Assembly: GCF_008365295.1 (NCBI RefSeq)
Contig: NZ_CP043505.1
Location: 248,001 to 312,000 of the forward strand
Source: Agromyces intestinalis
GTDB taxonomy: Bacteria; Actinomycetota; Actinomycetes; Actinomycetales; Microbacteriaceae
Direction: 5' to 3'
DNA length: 64,000 nucleotides
Positions within the stretch are counted from its first letter, which is position 1, and each line of letters begins with the position of its first letter. The translations under genes were made by a program, and so were the position numbers. Shown one piece after another: positions 27,174 to 36,211 of the stretch. A model generated the notes under the pieces. The model saw only the letters and a list, made by a program, of their open reading frames with translations. It ran no database searches and was not told the origin of the DNA.

Positions 27174-29081
27174 GTGACCACGTCGCCGCCCGATCCCATG
27201 ATCGGCCGTCTCATCGACGGCCGCTATCAGGTGCGGTCGCGCATCGCGCGGGGCGGCATGGCGACGGTGTATCTGGCGACCGACCTGCGTCTCGAGCGCC
27301 GCGTGGCGATCAAGATCATGCACGGCCACCTCGCCGACGACAACACGTTCAAGACCCGGTTCGTGCAGGAGGCGCGTTCGGCAGCTCGGCTCGCCCACCC
27401 GAACGTGGTGAACGTATTCGACCAGGGCCAGGACGCCGACATGGCGTACCTCGTCATGGAGTACCTGCCCGGCATCACGCTGCGCGACCTGCTGAAGGAC
27501 TACAAGCGGCTCACCCCCGAGCAGACCGTCGACATCATGGACGCCGTGGTCGCGGGCCTCGCCGCTGCGCACCAGGCCGGCATCGTGCACCGTGACCTGA
27601 AGCCCGAGAACGTGCTGCTGGCCGACGACGGCCGGATCAAGCTCGGCGATTTCGGACTCGCTCGGGCCGTCTCGGCGAACACCGCGACCGGCCAGGCGCT
27701 GCTCGGCACCATCGCGTATCTCTCCCCCGAGCTCGTCACGCGCGGCGTGGCCGACGCCCGCAGCGACATCTACGCGCTCGGCATCATGATGTACGAGATG
27801 CTCACGGGTGAGCAGCCCTACGTCGGCGAAGCGCCGATGCAGATCGCCTACCAGCACGCGAACGACAGCGTGCCGGTGCCCTCGTCGAAGAACCCGGCCG
27901 TCCCGCACGAGCTCGACGAGCTCGTACGCTGGGCGACCGCGCGCGACCCGCACGACCGCCCCGCCGACGCGCGCGAACTGCTGCTGCGCCTCCGTGAGAT
28001 CGAGCCCGTCGTCCGCGGAACCGCCGCCGCACCGTTCGCGAGCATCCCCCTCTCGAGTGCGATGACCGAGACCGCCCCGCTCGCGGCCACCCGGGTGCTC
28101 GACCCCGCGGTCGCGGACGCACCACTCGTCGACGAGGTGGGCGAGACCGGCGAGACGGATGCTTCGAAGCTCACCGCGCTCACGCAACGTCGCCGCCGGC
28201 GCGGATACTGGATCTTCGCGTTCGTGCTGGTGCTCACGGGGCTCGCCGCCGGAACCGGCTGGTACTTCGGCGCCGGCCCGGGCGCCTTCGAGACCGTGCC
28301 CGAGACGGCGTCCCTCTCGCCCGACGAGGCGACCGCGCTGCTGCAGCAGAGCGGCTTCTCGGTCGTGCCCGACGAGCGCAACGACCCCGTGATCGCCGCA
28401 GGCCTCGTATCGGGCACCGATCCCGAGGCCGGTGCCAGCGCGCAGCGCGGATCGCAGGTGCACCTCTTCGTGTCGCTCGGCCCGCGGATCCTCGACGTGC
28501 CCCAGGTGGTCGGCATGAGCCAGGCCGACGCCCGCGCGCACCTCGTCGAGTTCGCCGTCGCCGACGACATCGTGCAGCAGTACTCGGGCGACGCCCCCGT
28601 CGACACCGTCATCGCGCTGCTCGACGGCGACGGCGCACCCCTGCCCGCCACCTACCCCGAGCGCGGCGCCATCACCCTCGTCGTGTCGGCCGGGGCGATC
28701 CCCGCCGTCACGGGTATGCCCGCCGCCGACGCCGAGGCCGCGCTCGTCGACGCCGGGCTCACGGTCGACTACGGCGACGACGTGTTCAGCGACGACGTCG
28801 AGGCGGGCATCGTGGTCTCCCAGACCCCGAACGCCGACCCGATGCGCCCCGGCGACACCGTCACGCTCGTCGTCTCCAAGGGGCCCGATCTCGTCGAGGT
28901 GCCGAACGTGATCACCGGGCAGACGGTCGCGCAGGCGCGCGCGCAGCTCGAAGCACTCGAATTCGCCGTGAGCTCCAACGTTCCCGAATTCCTCGAGGGC
29001 GCGGTCGTGGCGACCGTGCAGTCGCCCGCCGCGGGCGAGCGTGTCAAGCGCGGCTCGGAGATCCAGGTCAACTTCGGCTGA
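27174..29081 (+). CDS. Ser/Thr protein kinase with four PASTA domains (PknL/PknB type)
   Basis: This 635-residue membrane kinase has an N-terminal catalytic domain (about 15-275): glycine loop IARGGMATVY, Lys47 of VAIKIM, HRDLKPEN with Asp141, and DFGLAR. A Thr/Ala linker leads to one membrane span (about 345-367) and four extracellular PASTA repeats that sense peptidoglycan fragments. Position beside an Rv2175c-like gene and aroG matches mycobacterial pknL, although M. tuberculosis PknL lacks PASTA repeats and the corynebacterial one has them. Likely targets in this window are the Rv2175c-like protein and GarA. The frame extends upstream, but the GTG at 27174 fits the leaderless promoter. 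Confidence 0.92.
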   Translation: MTTSPPDPMIGRLIDGRYQVRSRIARGGMATVYLATDLRLERRVAIKIMHGHLADDNTFKTRFVQEARSAARLAHPNVVNVFDQGQDADMAYLVMEYLPGITLRDLLKDYKRLTPEQTVDIMDAVVAGLAAAHQAGIVHRDLKPENVLLADDGRIKLGDFGLARAVSANTATGQALLGTIAYLSPELVTRGVADARSDIYALGIMMYEMLTGEQPYVGEAPMQIAYQHANDSVPVPSSKNPAVPHELDELVRWATARDPHDRPADARELLLRLREIEPVVRGTAAAPFASIPLSSAMTETAPLAATRVLDPAVADAPLVDEVGETGETDASKLTALTQRRRRRGYWIFAFVLVLTGLAAGTGWYFGAGPGAFETVPETASLSPDEATALLQQSGFSVVPDERNDPVIAAGLVSGTDPEAGASAQRGSQVHLFVSLGPRILDVPQVVGMSQADARAHLVEFAVADDIVQQYSGDAPVDTVIALLDGDGAPLPATYPERGAITLVVSAGAIPAVTGMPAADAEAALVDAGLTVDYGDDVFSDDVEAGIVVSQTPNADPMRPGDTVTLVVSKGPDLVEVPNVITGQTVAQARAQLEALEFAVSSNVPEFLEGAVVATVQSPAAGERVKRGSEIQVNFG

Positions 29082-29102
29082 CCCGGATCCCCGGCACCGC
29101 GA

Positions 29103-30473
29103 TCAGCGTGCGGCGAGCTCCTCGGCCACGAGGAATGCGAGCTCGAGCGACTGCATGTGGTTCAGGCGGGGGTCGCACAGCGACTCGTACCGCGTCGCGA
29201 GGGTGGCCTCGTCGATGTGCTCGCTGCCGCCCAGGCACTCGGTGACATCGTCGCCCGTGAGCTCGACGTGAATGCCGCCCGGGTGCGTGCCCGCGTCGCG
29301 GTGGGCCTCGAAGAACCCGCGCACCTCGTCGACCACGTCGTCGAAGCGTCGAGTCTTGTAGCCGGTCGGCGTGGTGATGCCGTTGCCGTGCATCGGGTCG
29401 GTGACCCACAGCGGGTTCGCGTCGCTCGCCTTGATCGCCTCGAGCAGCGGCGGCAGCGCGTCGCGGATCTTCCCCGCGCCCATGCGCGTGATGAACGTGA
29501 GCCGACCCGGTTCGCGGTTGGGGTCGAGCTTCTCGACGAGCTCGAGCATCACCTCGGGGGTCGTGGTCGGGCCGAGCTTCACGCCGATGGGGTTGCGCAC
29601 ACGCGAGAGGAAGTCGACGTGCGCGCCGTCGAGCTCGCGCGTGCGCTCGCCGATCCAGAGGAAGTGCGCCGACGTGTCGTACGGCGTTCCGGTGCGCGAG
29701 TCGATGCGGGTCATGGGCCGCTCGTAGTCCATGAGCAGGCCTTCGTGACCGGTGTAGAACTCGGTGCGCTTCAGCTCCTCGAAGTCGGCACCGCACGCCT
29801 CCATGAACTTCACCGCGCGATCGATCTCGCGGGCCAGCTTCTCGTAGCGGATGTTCGCCGGGTTCGCGGCGAAGCCGCGGTTCCACTGGTGCACCTGGCG
29901 CAGATCGGCGAAGCCGCCCTGCGTGAACGCACGGATCAGGTTCAGCGTCGAGGCGGCCATGTGGTAGCCGCGCACCAGACGCCGAGGGTCGGCTGTTCGC
30001 GACTCGGCCGTGAAGTCGTAGCCGTTCACGATGTCGCCCCGGTACGCCGGCAGCGTCACATCGCCACGGGTTTCGGAATCGCTCGAGCGGGGCTTGGCGA
30101 ACTGGCCGGCCATGCGCCCCATCTTCACCACCGGCATCGATGCGCCGTACGTGAGCACGACCGCCATCTGCAGCACGGTCTTGACCCGGTTGCGGATCTG
30201 GTCGGCCGTGGCACCCGCGAACGTCTCGGCGCAGTCGCCGCCCTGCAGCAGGAACGCCTGACCGCGGGAGGCCGCCGCCAGCCGATCGCGCAGCATGTCG
30301 ACCTCGCCGGCGAACACCAGGGGCGGCAGCGTGGCGAGCTCGGCCGATGCGGCGTGCAACTCGTCGAGGTCGGACCACTGCGGCTGCTGCTTGATCGGCA
30401 GCGTGCGCCAATAGTCGAGGCCCGCGATCACGGAGGGATCTGCGTTCACTACGGGCTCGACGAGCTGGTCCAC
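29103..30473 (-). CDS. aroG: Class II 3-deoxy-7-phosphoheptulonate (DAHP) synthase
   Basis: This metal-dependent enzyme joins phosphoenolpyruvate and erythrose 4-phosphate, the entry step of the shikimate pathway. The 456-residue length and motifs are typical of the plant-like class II: FLLQGGDCAETFA, GDIVNGYDF, YEKLAREIDRAVKFM, WIGERTRELDGAHVDF, GVKLGPTTTPE and DPMHGNG. The GTG start has AGGA seven bases upstream. It faces the kinase gene across a 21-nt gap. In mycobacteria the orthologue also lies close to pknL. Confidence 0.96.
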   Translation of the reverse strand: MDQLVEPVVNADPSVIAGLDYWRTLPIKQQPQWSDLDELHAASAELATLPPLVFAGEVDMLRDRLAAASRGQAFLLQGGDCAETFAGATADQIRNRVKTVLQMAVVLTYGASMPVVKMGRMAGQFAKPRSSDSETRGDVTLPAYRGDIVNGYDFTAESRTADPRRLVRGYHMAASTLNLIRAFTQGGFADLRQVHQWNRGFAANPANIRYEKLAREIDRAVKFMEACGADFEELKRTEFYTGHEGLLMDYERPMTRIDSRTGTPYDTSAHFLWIGERTRELDGAHVDFLSRVRNPIGVKLGPTTTPEVMLELVEKLDPNREPGRLTFITRMGAGKIRDALPPLLEAIKASDANPLWVTDPMHGNGITTPTGYKTRRFDDVVDEVRGFFEAHRDAGTHPGGIHVELTGDDVTECLGGSEHIDEATLATRYESLCDPRLNHMQSLELAFLVAEELAAR

Positions 30474-30557
30474 TGGTTCGTCCTGAATCGGTTCGGGCGC
30501 GCGACGGCGCGGGTGGGTTCGATGACGGATGTCCCGCAGGGCACCCGATCTTCGAGC

Positions 30558-31247
30558 CTAGCGCGACTGCGAGGCGCGTTGCTCCTTCACGGAGGTCGCG
30601 TAGACGTCGACGTACTCCTGGTCGCTGAGCCGACGCAGGTGGTGCACGAGCTCGTCCGTCACACTCCGCAACACGAAGCGATCGCCCTCCATGCCGGCGA
30701 ACCGCGAGAAGTCGAGCGGTTCGCCGATGATGATGCCGATGCGACGGATCCGCGGCAGCCGGGTGCCGATGGGCATAACCGCCTCGGTGCCGATCATCGC
30801 GACGGGGATCACCTGCGCGCCCGACTCGAGCACCATGCGCGCGACGCCGGTGCGGCCGCGGTACAGCTTGCCGTCGGGGCTGCGGGTGCCCTCGGGGTAG
30901 ATGCCGAGCACCCGCCCCTCGCCGAGCACCCGCAAGCCGGTGTTGAGCGAGGCTTCGGACGCCTTGCCGCCCGAGCGGTCGATCGGCAGTTGGCCGGCCG
31001 ACTGGAAGAACATCCGCGTGGCCCAGCCCTTCAGCCCCCGGCCGGTGAAGTACTCGCTCTTCGCGAGGAAGACCACGGGGCGGTCGACCACGAGCGGCAG
31101 GAAGATCGAGTCGATGAACGACAGGTGGTTCGAGGCGAGGATCACGGGGCCGGTCGTCGGGATGTTCCGGAGCCCCGTCACCCACGGGCGGAAGATCGCC
31201 AGCACGATCGGGCCGACCACGATGTGCTTCATGATCCAGTAGAACAA
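30558..31247 (-). CDS. 1-acyl-glycerol-3-phosphate acyltransferase family protein
   Basis: This 229-residue membrane-associated acyltransferase has the catalytic NHLSFID (HX4D) block and the substrate motif IYPEGTRSPDG, so it probably acylates lysophosphatidate or a related acceptor in phospholipid synthesis (PlsC family). The TTG start at 31247 is supported by GGAAGGAG six bases upstream; the nearest ATG is too far from it. It follows the ROK kinase gene by 30 nt on the same strand. Confidence 0.9.
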   Translation of the reverse strand: MFYWIMKHIVVGPIVLAIFRPWVTGLRNIPTTGPVILASNHLSFIDSIFLPLVVDRPVVFLAKSEYFTGRGLKGWATRMFFQSAGQLPIDRSGGKASEASLNTGLRVLGEGRVLGIYPEGTRSPDGKLYRGRTGVARMVLESGAQVIPVAMIGTEAVMPIGTRLPRIRRIGIIIGEPLDFSRFAGMEGDRFVLRSVTDELVHHLRRLSDQEYVDVYATSVKEQRASQSR

Positions 31248-31277
31248 CCCGGACTCCTTCCGCGGTCCTGGCTCAGC

Positions 31278-32243
31278 CTACTCGCCGGCCCGCTGGACGC
31301 GATCGGCGACGTGCACGCGCGCGAGGTCGGCCGCGCCGACCACCCCGGCGTCGTTCACGAGCTCGGCGATCACGAAGTCGGGCTCGGGGTGGTAGCCGCG
31401 CGCCGGGAGGTGCTGGCGGAAGGCCTCGCGAATCGGATCCAGCAGCAGCTCGCCGGCATCGGCCACTCCCCCGCCGATCACGAATCGCTGCGGGTCGAGC
31501 ACCGCGGCGAGGCTCGCGGACGCCTCGCCGATCCAGTGGCCGAGCTGGCGCAGGGCGGCGATGGCGCCGGCGTCCTCCTCCATGATGAGCGCACCGATCA
31601 GACGGCCGTCGAGCGCACCATGCTCGTCGCGAACGCGCGCGAGACGCTGCCCGATGCCGCCGGCGTCGGCGATCTCATCGGCCATGCGCAGCAGCGCACG
31701 CCCCGACCCGTACTGCTCGAGGCATCCGTGCTGGCCGCACCCGCACGCGTACCCGCCGGGAACGAGCCGAAGGTGGCCCAATTCGGCGCCCGCGCCGAAC
31801 CCGCCGCGGAAGAGGTGGTCGTTCGCGACGATCGCTCCGCCGACCCCGGTGCCGATCGTGAGCATCACCATGTCGCTCACGAGTCGCCCGGCACCGAACC
31901 GGAACTCCGCCCAGCCCGCCGCGTTCGCGTCGTTGTCGACGACGACGGTCGTTCCGACGCGCGCTTCGAGCTTCTGGCGCAGCGGTTCGTTGCGCCAGTC
32001 GATGTTCGGCGCATAGAACACCGTCGACTGGGCTGCATCGACGAAGCCGGCAGCCGCGACGCCGACCGCCGCGACCTCGTGGTGCGACTGCAGGCGGGTG
32101 ATCATCTCGACCACCGCGTCTTCGAGAGCGCCGGGTTCGAGAGGGGTGGGCACCCGCTCGGCGTCGACGATCTCACCGAGCTCGTCGATCACCGCCCCCG
32201 CGATCTTGGTGCCGCCGATGTCGATGCCGATCGCAAGGGACAC
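31278..32243 (-). CDS. ROK-family glucokinase
   Basis: This cytoplasmic sugar kinase phosphorylates glucose, with ATP or possibly polyphosphate as donor. The 321-residue protein has the phosphate loop IGIDIGGTKIAGAVID, the catalytic region VVVDNDANAAGWAE, GTGVGGAIV, the ROK signature GAELGHL, and the zinc motif CGCGQHGCLEQYGSG. It starts with GTG at 32243 and is divergent from fadD across 146 nt, a region that must hold promoters for both. Confidence 0.92.
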   Translation of the reverse strand: MSLAIGIDIGGTKIAGAVIDELGEIVDAERVPTPLEPGALEDAVVEMITRLQSHHEVAAVGVAAAGFVDAAQSTVFYAPNIDWRNEPLRQKLEARVGTTVVVDNDANAAGWAEFRFGAGRLVSDMVMLTIGTGVGGAIVANDHLFRGGFGAGAELGHLRLVPGGYACGCGQHGCLEQYGSGRALLRMADEIADAGGIGQRLARVRDEHGALDGRLIGALIMEEDAGAIAALRQLGHWIGEASASLAAVLDPQRFVIGGGVADAGELLLDPIREAFRQHLPARGYHPEPDFVIAELVNDAGVVGAADLARVHVADRVQRAGE

Positions 32244-32389
32244 GCGTGTCGTCCTCCGGGTCAGGGGTGGGTGGGGATGCCCCGACAGAGCCGTCGACGC
32301 ACCGACTAGAGTGTAGTCAACCCCATGCCGAGGAACCGTGCGGCGACCCGAAACCCCCGTACCACCCTCCCGGTGCCGAAGGAGCTACC

Positions 32390-34222
32390 GTGATCGAATT
32401 CGAAACCCCAGCGCTCGTCCCCGCCGATCCTGACGCGAACACGACCGATCTGCTGGTCGAGCGGGTCGCCGCGACGCCCGACTCGGTGCTGTTCTCGCTG
32501 CCCACCGCCGACGGCGGCTGGTCGCCCGTGACCACGCGCGAGTTCTACGACCAGGTGATCGCGCTCGCGAAGGGCCTCGTGGCCGCCGGCATCCAGCCGG
32601 GCGACAAGATCGGCCTCATGAGCAAGACCCGCTACGAGTGGACCTTGATCGACTTCGCGACCTGGTTCGCGGGCGCCATCCTGGTGCCGGTCTACGAGAC
32701 CAGCTCCCCCGCGCAGGTGCGGTGGAACCTCAGCGACTCGGGTGCGATCGCGATGATCGCCGAGACCGCCGACCACTTCGCCCGATTCGACGAGGTGCAC
32801 CCCGACCTGCCCGCGATCCGCAACGTCTGGCAGATCGACCTCGGCGACCTCGACAAGCTCGCCGCGGGCGGCACCGGGGTCTCCGACGATGAGATCGAGC
32901 GTCGCCGCAAGCTCGCCAAGGGCGCCGACATCGCCACCCTCATCTACACGTCGGGCACCACCGGCCGGCCCAAGGGCTCGGTGCTCACCCATTCGAACTT
33001 CGTCGAGCTCAGCCGCAACGCCGCGGTCGCGCTCGAAGAGGTCGTGCTCGACCCGAACGGTGCCTCGACGCTCCTGTTCATCACGACCGCGCACGTGTTC
33101 GCGCGATTCATCTCGGTGCTCTGCGTGCACGGGGGTGTGCGCGTCGGCCACCAGCCCGACACCAAGCAGCTGCTGCCCTCGCTGGGCAGCTTCCAGCCGA
33201 CCTTCCTGCTCGCGGTGCCGCGGGTGTTCGAGAAGGTCTACAACGTGTCCGAGCAGAAGGCCGAGGCCGGCGGCAAGGGCAAGATCTTCCGCAGTGCGGC
33301 CGACACGGCGGTCGCCTACTCGACCGCGCTCGAATCGGGTTCGGTGCCATTCGGGCTGAAGCTCAAGTTCAAGCTGTTCGACGTGCTCGTGTTCGGCAAG
33401 CTGCGCGCCGCGATGGGCGGCAAGGTCAAGTACGCCGTCTCGGGCTCGGCGCCGCTGGGCGCGCGCCTCGGCCACTTCTATCACGCGCTCGGCATCACGA
33501 TCCTCGAGGGCTACGGCCTCACCGAGACCACCGCCCCCGCGACGGTCAACCTGGCGAAGAAGTCGAAGATCGGCACCGTGGGGCCCGCGCTGCCCGGGGT
33601 GGGCGTACGCGTCGCCGACGACGGCGAGATCCTCGTCAAGGGCATCAACGTCTTCCAGGGCTACTGGCAGAACGCCGAGGCGACCGCCGAGGCGTTCGAC
33701 GGCGAATGGTTCAAGACCGGCGACCTCGGCGCGTTCGACGACGACGGGTTCCTCACCATCACCGGCCGCAAGAAAGAGATCATCGTCACGGCGGGCGGCA
33801 AGAACGTCTCGCCGGCAGCGCTCGAAGACCCGATCCGCGCCAACCCGCTCGTCGGGCAGGTCGTGGTGGTCGGCGACCGCAAGCCGTTCATCTCGGCGCT
33901 CGTGACGCTCGACCCCGAGATGCTGCCGGTGTGGCTGAACAACAACGGCGAGGACGCCGGCATGAGCCTCGACGAGGCCACCCGCAACCCCGCCGTGCTC
34001 GCCGAGGTGCAGCGGGCCATCGATGCCGCGAACGAGACCGTGTCGCGCGCCGAGTCCATCCGCAAGTTCACCGTGCTGCCGCTCGAGCTCACCGAGGCCA
34101 GCGGCCACCTGACGCCGAAGCTCAGCATCAAGCGCAACGTCATCCTCGAGGACTTCGCCGTCTCGATCGAGGAGATGTACTCGGGCGCCCCGGCTACCGA
34201 GGGCATCTCGACGGCCGGCTGA
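32390..34222 (+). CDS. Long-chain fatty acid--CoA ligase (FadD15-like)
   Basis: This AMP-forming enzyme activates fatty acids to acyl-CoA. The 610-residue protein has the P-loop-like motif IYTSGTTGRPKGSVLTH, the adenine motif GYGLTETTAP, FKTGDLG and the C-terminal TGRKKEIIVTAGGKNVSP with its catalytic lysine region. The frame is open upstream, but the GTG at 32390 is preceded by AAGGAG and fits the family start (IEFETPALV). A strong bidirectional terminator follows. In mycobacteria fadD15 lies in the same neighbourhood beyond aroG. Confidence 0.94.
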   Translation: MIEFETPALVPADPDANTTDLLVERVAATPDSVLFSLPTADGGWSPVTTREFYDQVIALAKGLVAAGIQPGDKIGLMSKTRYEWTLIDFATWFAGAILVPVYETSSPAQVRWNLSDSGAIAMIAETADHFARFDEVHPDLPAIRNVWQIDLGDLDKLAAGGTGVSDDEIERRRKLAKGADIATLIYTSGTTGRPKGSVLTHSNFVELSRNAAVALEEVVLDPNGASTLLFITTAHVFARFISVLCVHGGVRVGHQPDTKQLLPSLGSFQPTFLLAVPRVFEKVYNVSEQKAEAGGKGKIFRSAADTAVAYSTALESGSVPFGLKLKFKLFDVLVFGKLRAAMGGKVKYAVSGSAPLGARLGHFYHALGITILEGYGLTETTAPATVNLAKKSKIGTVGPALPGVGVRVADDGEILVKGINVFQGYWQNAEATAEAFDGEWFKTGDLGAFDDDGFLTITGRKKEIIVTAGGKNVSPAALEDPIRANPLVGQVVVVGDRKPFISALVTLDPEMLPVWLNNNGEDAGMSLDEATRNPAVLAEVQRAIDAANETVSRAESIRKFTVLPLELTEASGHLTPKLSIKRNVILEDFAVSIEEMYSGAPATEGISTAG

Positions 34223-34239
34223 GCACCGGCTTCGACCAC

Positions 34240-34272
34240 GAGGGGCCCCACGGCGATGCCGCGGGGCCCCTC
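34240..34272. terminator. Bidirectional terminator between fadD and def
   Basis: GAGGGGCCCC and GGGGCCCCTC form a perfect 10-bp stem around a 13-base loop that itself contains CGGC/GCCG. TTCC follows on the plus strand. It lies in the 77-nt gap between two convergent genes. Confidence 0.75.
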
Positions 34273-34299
34273 TTCCTGCATCTGACGGGCGTCGCCCGC

Positions 34300-34791
34300 T
34301 CAGAACCAGTCGGACTCGCGCACCTGACGCATCGCGACGCGGCGCTCGGCCGGCTCCAGCCGGTCGAGGTAGAGCAGCCCGTCGAGATGGTCGGTCTCGT
34401 GCTGCAGCGCCTGCGCCATCAGCCCGGTGCCCGCCACCTCGATCTCGTTGCCGTCGAGGTCGATCCCCCGCACCCGCGCATACGCGTAGCGAGGGGTCTT
34501 GTGCCAGAGACCCGGCACCGAGAGGCACCCCTCGTCGATCTTCTCGACCTCGCCCGAGACCTCCACGATCTCGGGATTGATGACGTACCCGACCTCGCCG
34601 TCGACGTTGTAGCTGAACGCGCGCAGGTTCACGCCGATCTGCGACGCGGCGACGCCGGCTCGGCCGGGCAGGCGCACGCTGTCGATCAGGTCGGCCACCA
34701 GCGCGCGCACACCGTCGTCGATCTGTTCGACGGGGGCGGAGACGGTCTTCAGGACGGGGTCGCCGAACAGGCGAATGGGTCGTTCCGGCAC
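34300..34791 (-). CDS. def: Peptide deformylase
   Basis: This metalloenzyme removes the formyl group from nascent N-terminal methionine. The 163-residue protein carries the three family motifs: GVAASQIGV (motif 1, normally GxGLAAxQ, with two substitutions), EGCLSVPG (cysteine ligand) and QHETDHLDG (HExxH zinc/iron site). It starts with GTG at 34791, 11 nt after the stop of the MinD-like ATPase gene, so the two are probably one transcript. Confidence 0.95.
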   Translation of the reverse strand: MPERPIRLFGDPVLKTVSAPVEQIDDGVRALVADLIDSVRLPGRAGVAASQIGVNLRAFSYNVDGEVGYVINPEIVEVSGEVEKIDEGCLSVPGLWHKTPRYAYARVRGIDLDGNEIEVAGTGLMAQALQHETDHLDGLLYLDRLEPAERRVAMRQVRESDWF

Positions 34792-34802
34792 GGATGCTCC
34801 GA

Positions 34803-36176
34803 TCAGTGCCCGCGCTCGACGGGCAGGCCCTCGACCACGAGGGCGGCGAGCTCGCGCGCGGCGTCGCGGGTGACCTGGCGGAGTCCCTGCCAGTGCACCA
34901 CCGATCCGGCGGCGAGTTGGGGGTCATAGGGGATGCGGACGATCTCACGGACTCGCGACGCGAAGTGCGCCTCGATCTCGTCGACCTTCACGAGGTGTGT
35001 GCCCTGGGTGGCGAGGTTGATCGCGACGACCGCGTTGCGGACGAGCTCGCCGTACCCGTTCGCCTCGAGCCAGGTGAGCGTCTCGGACGCGAGACGCGCC
35101 TCGTCGACGCTGCCGCCCGACACGATCACGATCGAGTCGGCGCGCTCGAGGGTCGAGCGCATGACCGCGTGCACGATGCCCGTGCCGCAGTCGGTGAGCA
35201 CGATCGAGTAGTAGCGCGCCGCCAGCGCGGCGACGATGTTGTAGTCGTCGTCGTCGAACGCCTCCGACAGGTGCGGGTCGGTGTCCGACGCGAGGATGTC
35301 GAGACGCGTCTCGTCGCGCGAGACGAATGTCGAGAAGTCGGTGTAGCCGCCGATCGACGAGGCCTTGGCCACGACCCCGCGCACCGTCTCGCGGGTCTGG
35401 CGGTCGACGCGCTCGGCGAGGGTGCCGCGGTCGGGGTTCGCGTCGATGGCGATGACACGGTCGTCGCGGGCATCGGCGAGGGCCATGCCGAGCAGCGTCG
35501 TGACGGTCGTCTTGCCGACGCCGCCCTTGCGGGTGAGCACCGGCACGAAGCGTGCACCGCCCTCGAACCGTCGGCCGATGCGCTCGTTCATGGCTTTGTG
35601 GGCGCGCACCTTCGCCGAGTCGCCGAGGTTCACGACGTGGAACGTCGCCTCGTACAGGAACCGGTTGAACCCGCCGTGCGGAACCGGCCGGGTGGCACGC
35701 GTGACGTCGATCAGCCGATCGGCGGTGAGCGATTCGCTCGGCTCGGGGGCCTCCGCCGGCAACGCGGGCTGGGTCGACACCTCGACCACGGCGGCATGGG
35801 CGCCGGTGTCGGCTCGCGGGTCGACCCGGGAGTCGCGCCGTGCGTCGGCATCGGCGGCGAGCAGCGCGCCGTAGGGCGACGCGTCACGCCGATGGGCGCC
35901 GAGGTATCCCCCGCCGCTGGCCACGACCTCGATCGAGCGGGTGGTCGGCGCGATCTCGCCGGGATTCACCGCGACGTCGTCGATCGAGACTGCCACCTCG
36001 TCGGCCGGCACCTCGCGCACGGGCGCCGGGGGCAGATCGACCCGAACGCTCAGGCTCTCGGGAAGATCGGCACCGCCCTGCCGGCGATCATCCACGGCGT
36101 ATCGACCCGATGCTCCGGTTCCCCCGTGCCCGCCGGTACGACCCGCACGGAACTGTCCATCCTGTTGCTCAACCAC
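34803..36176 (-). CDS. MinD/ParA-like ATPase with long disordered N-terminal region
   Basis: The 457-residue protein has about 170 residues of Pro/Ala/Asp-rich, probably unstructured sequence, a short bridge, and then a deviant Walker A ATPase domain ([20 protein letters not shown]) with [14 protein letters not shown] and [12 protein letters not shown]. The layout resembles EspI-like and other actinobacterial MinD-like proteins whose roles are poorly known. There is no ParB, MinC or ESX gene nearby. The GTG at 36176 follows GAGGGG. Function is left open. Confidence 0.85.
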   Translation of the reverse strand: MVEQQDGQFRAGRTGGHGGTGASGRYAVDDRRQGGADLPESLSVRVDLPPAPVREVPADEVAVSIDDVAVNPGEIAPTTRSIEVVASGGGYLGAHRRDASPYGALLAADADARRDSRVDPRADTGAHAAVVEVSTQPALPAEAPEPSESLTADRLIDVTRATRPVPHGGFNRFLYEATFHVVNLGDSAKVRAHKAMNERIGRRFEGGARFVPVLTRKGGVGKTTVTTLLGMALADARDDRVIAIDANPDRGTLAERVDRQTRETVRGVVAKASSIGGYTDFSTFVSRDETRLDILASDTDPHLSEAFDDDDYNIVAALAARYYSIVLTDCGTGIVHAVMRSTLERADSIVIVSGGSVDEARLASETLTWLEANGYGELVRNAVVAINLATQGTHLVKVDEIEAHFASRVREIVRIPYDPQLAAGSVVHWQGLRQVTRDAARELAALVVEGLPVERGH

Positions 36177-36211
36177 CGAGACCCCTCTCTCCAGCGGAAC
36201 GATGCCCCAGC

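Noticed and set aside
29157..32309. 1,050-codon plus-strand frame opposite aroG, plsC and the ROK gene
   Set aside because: It runs antisense across three well-supported genes and has no recognisable motif.
32306..34948. 880-codon minus-strand frame opposite the acyl-CoA ligase
   Set aside because: Antisense shadow that also crosses the fadD/def terminator.
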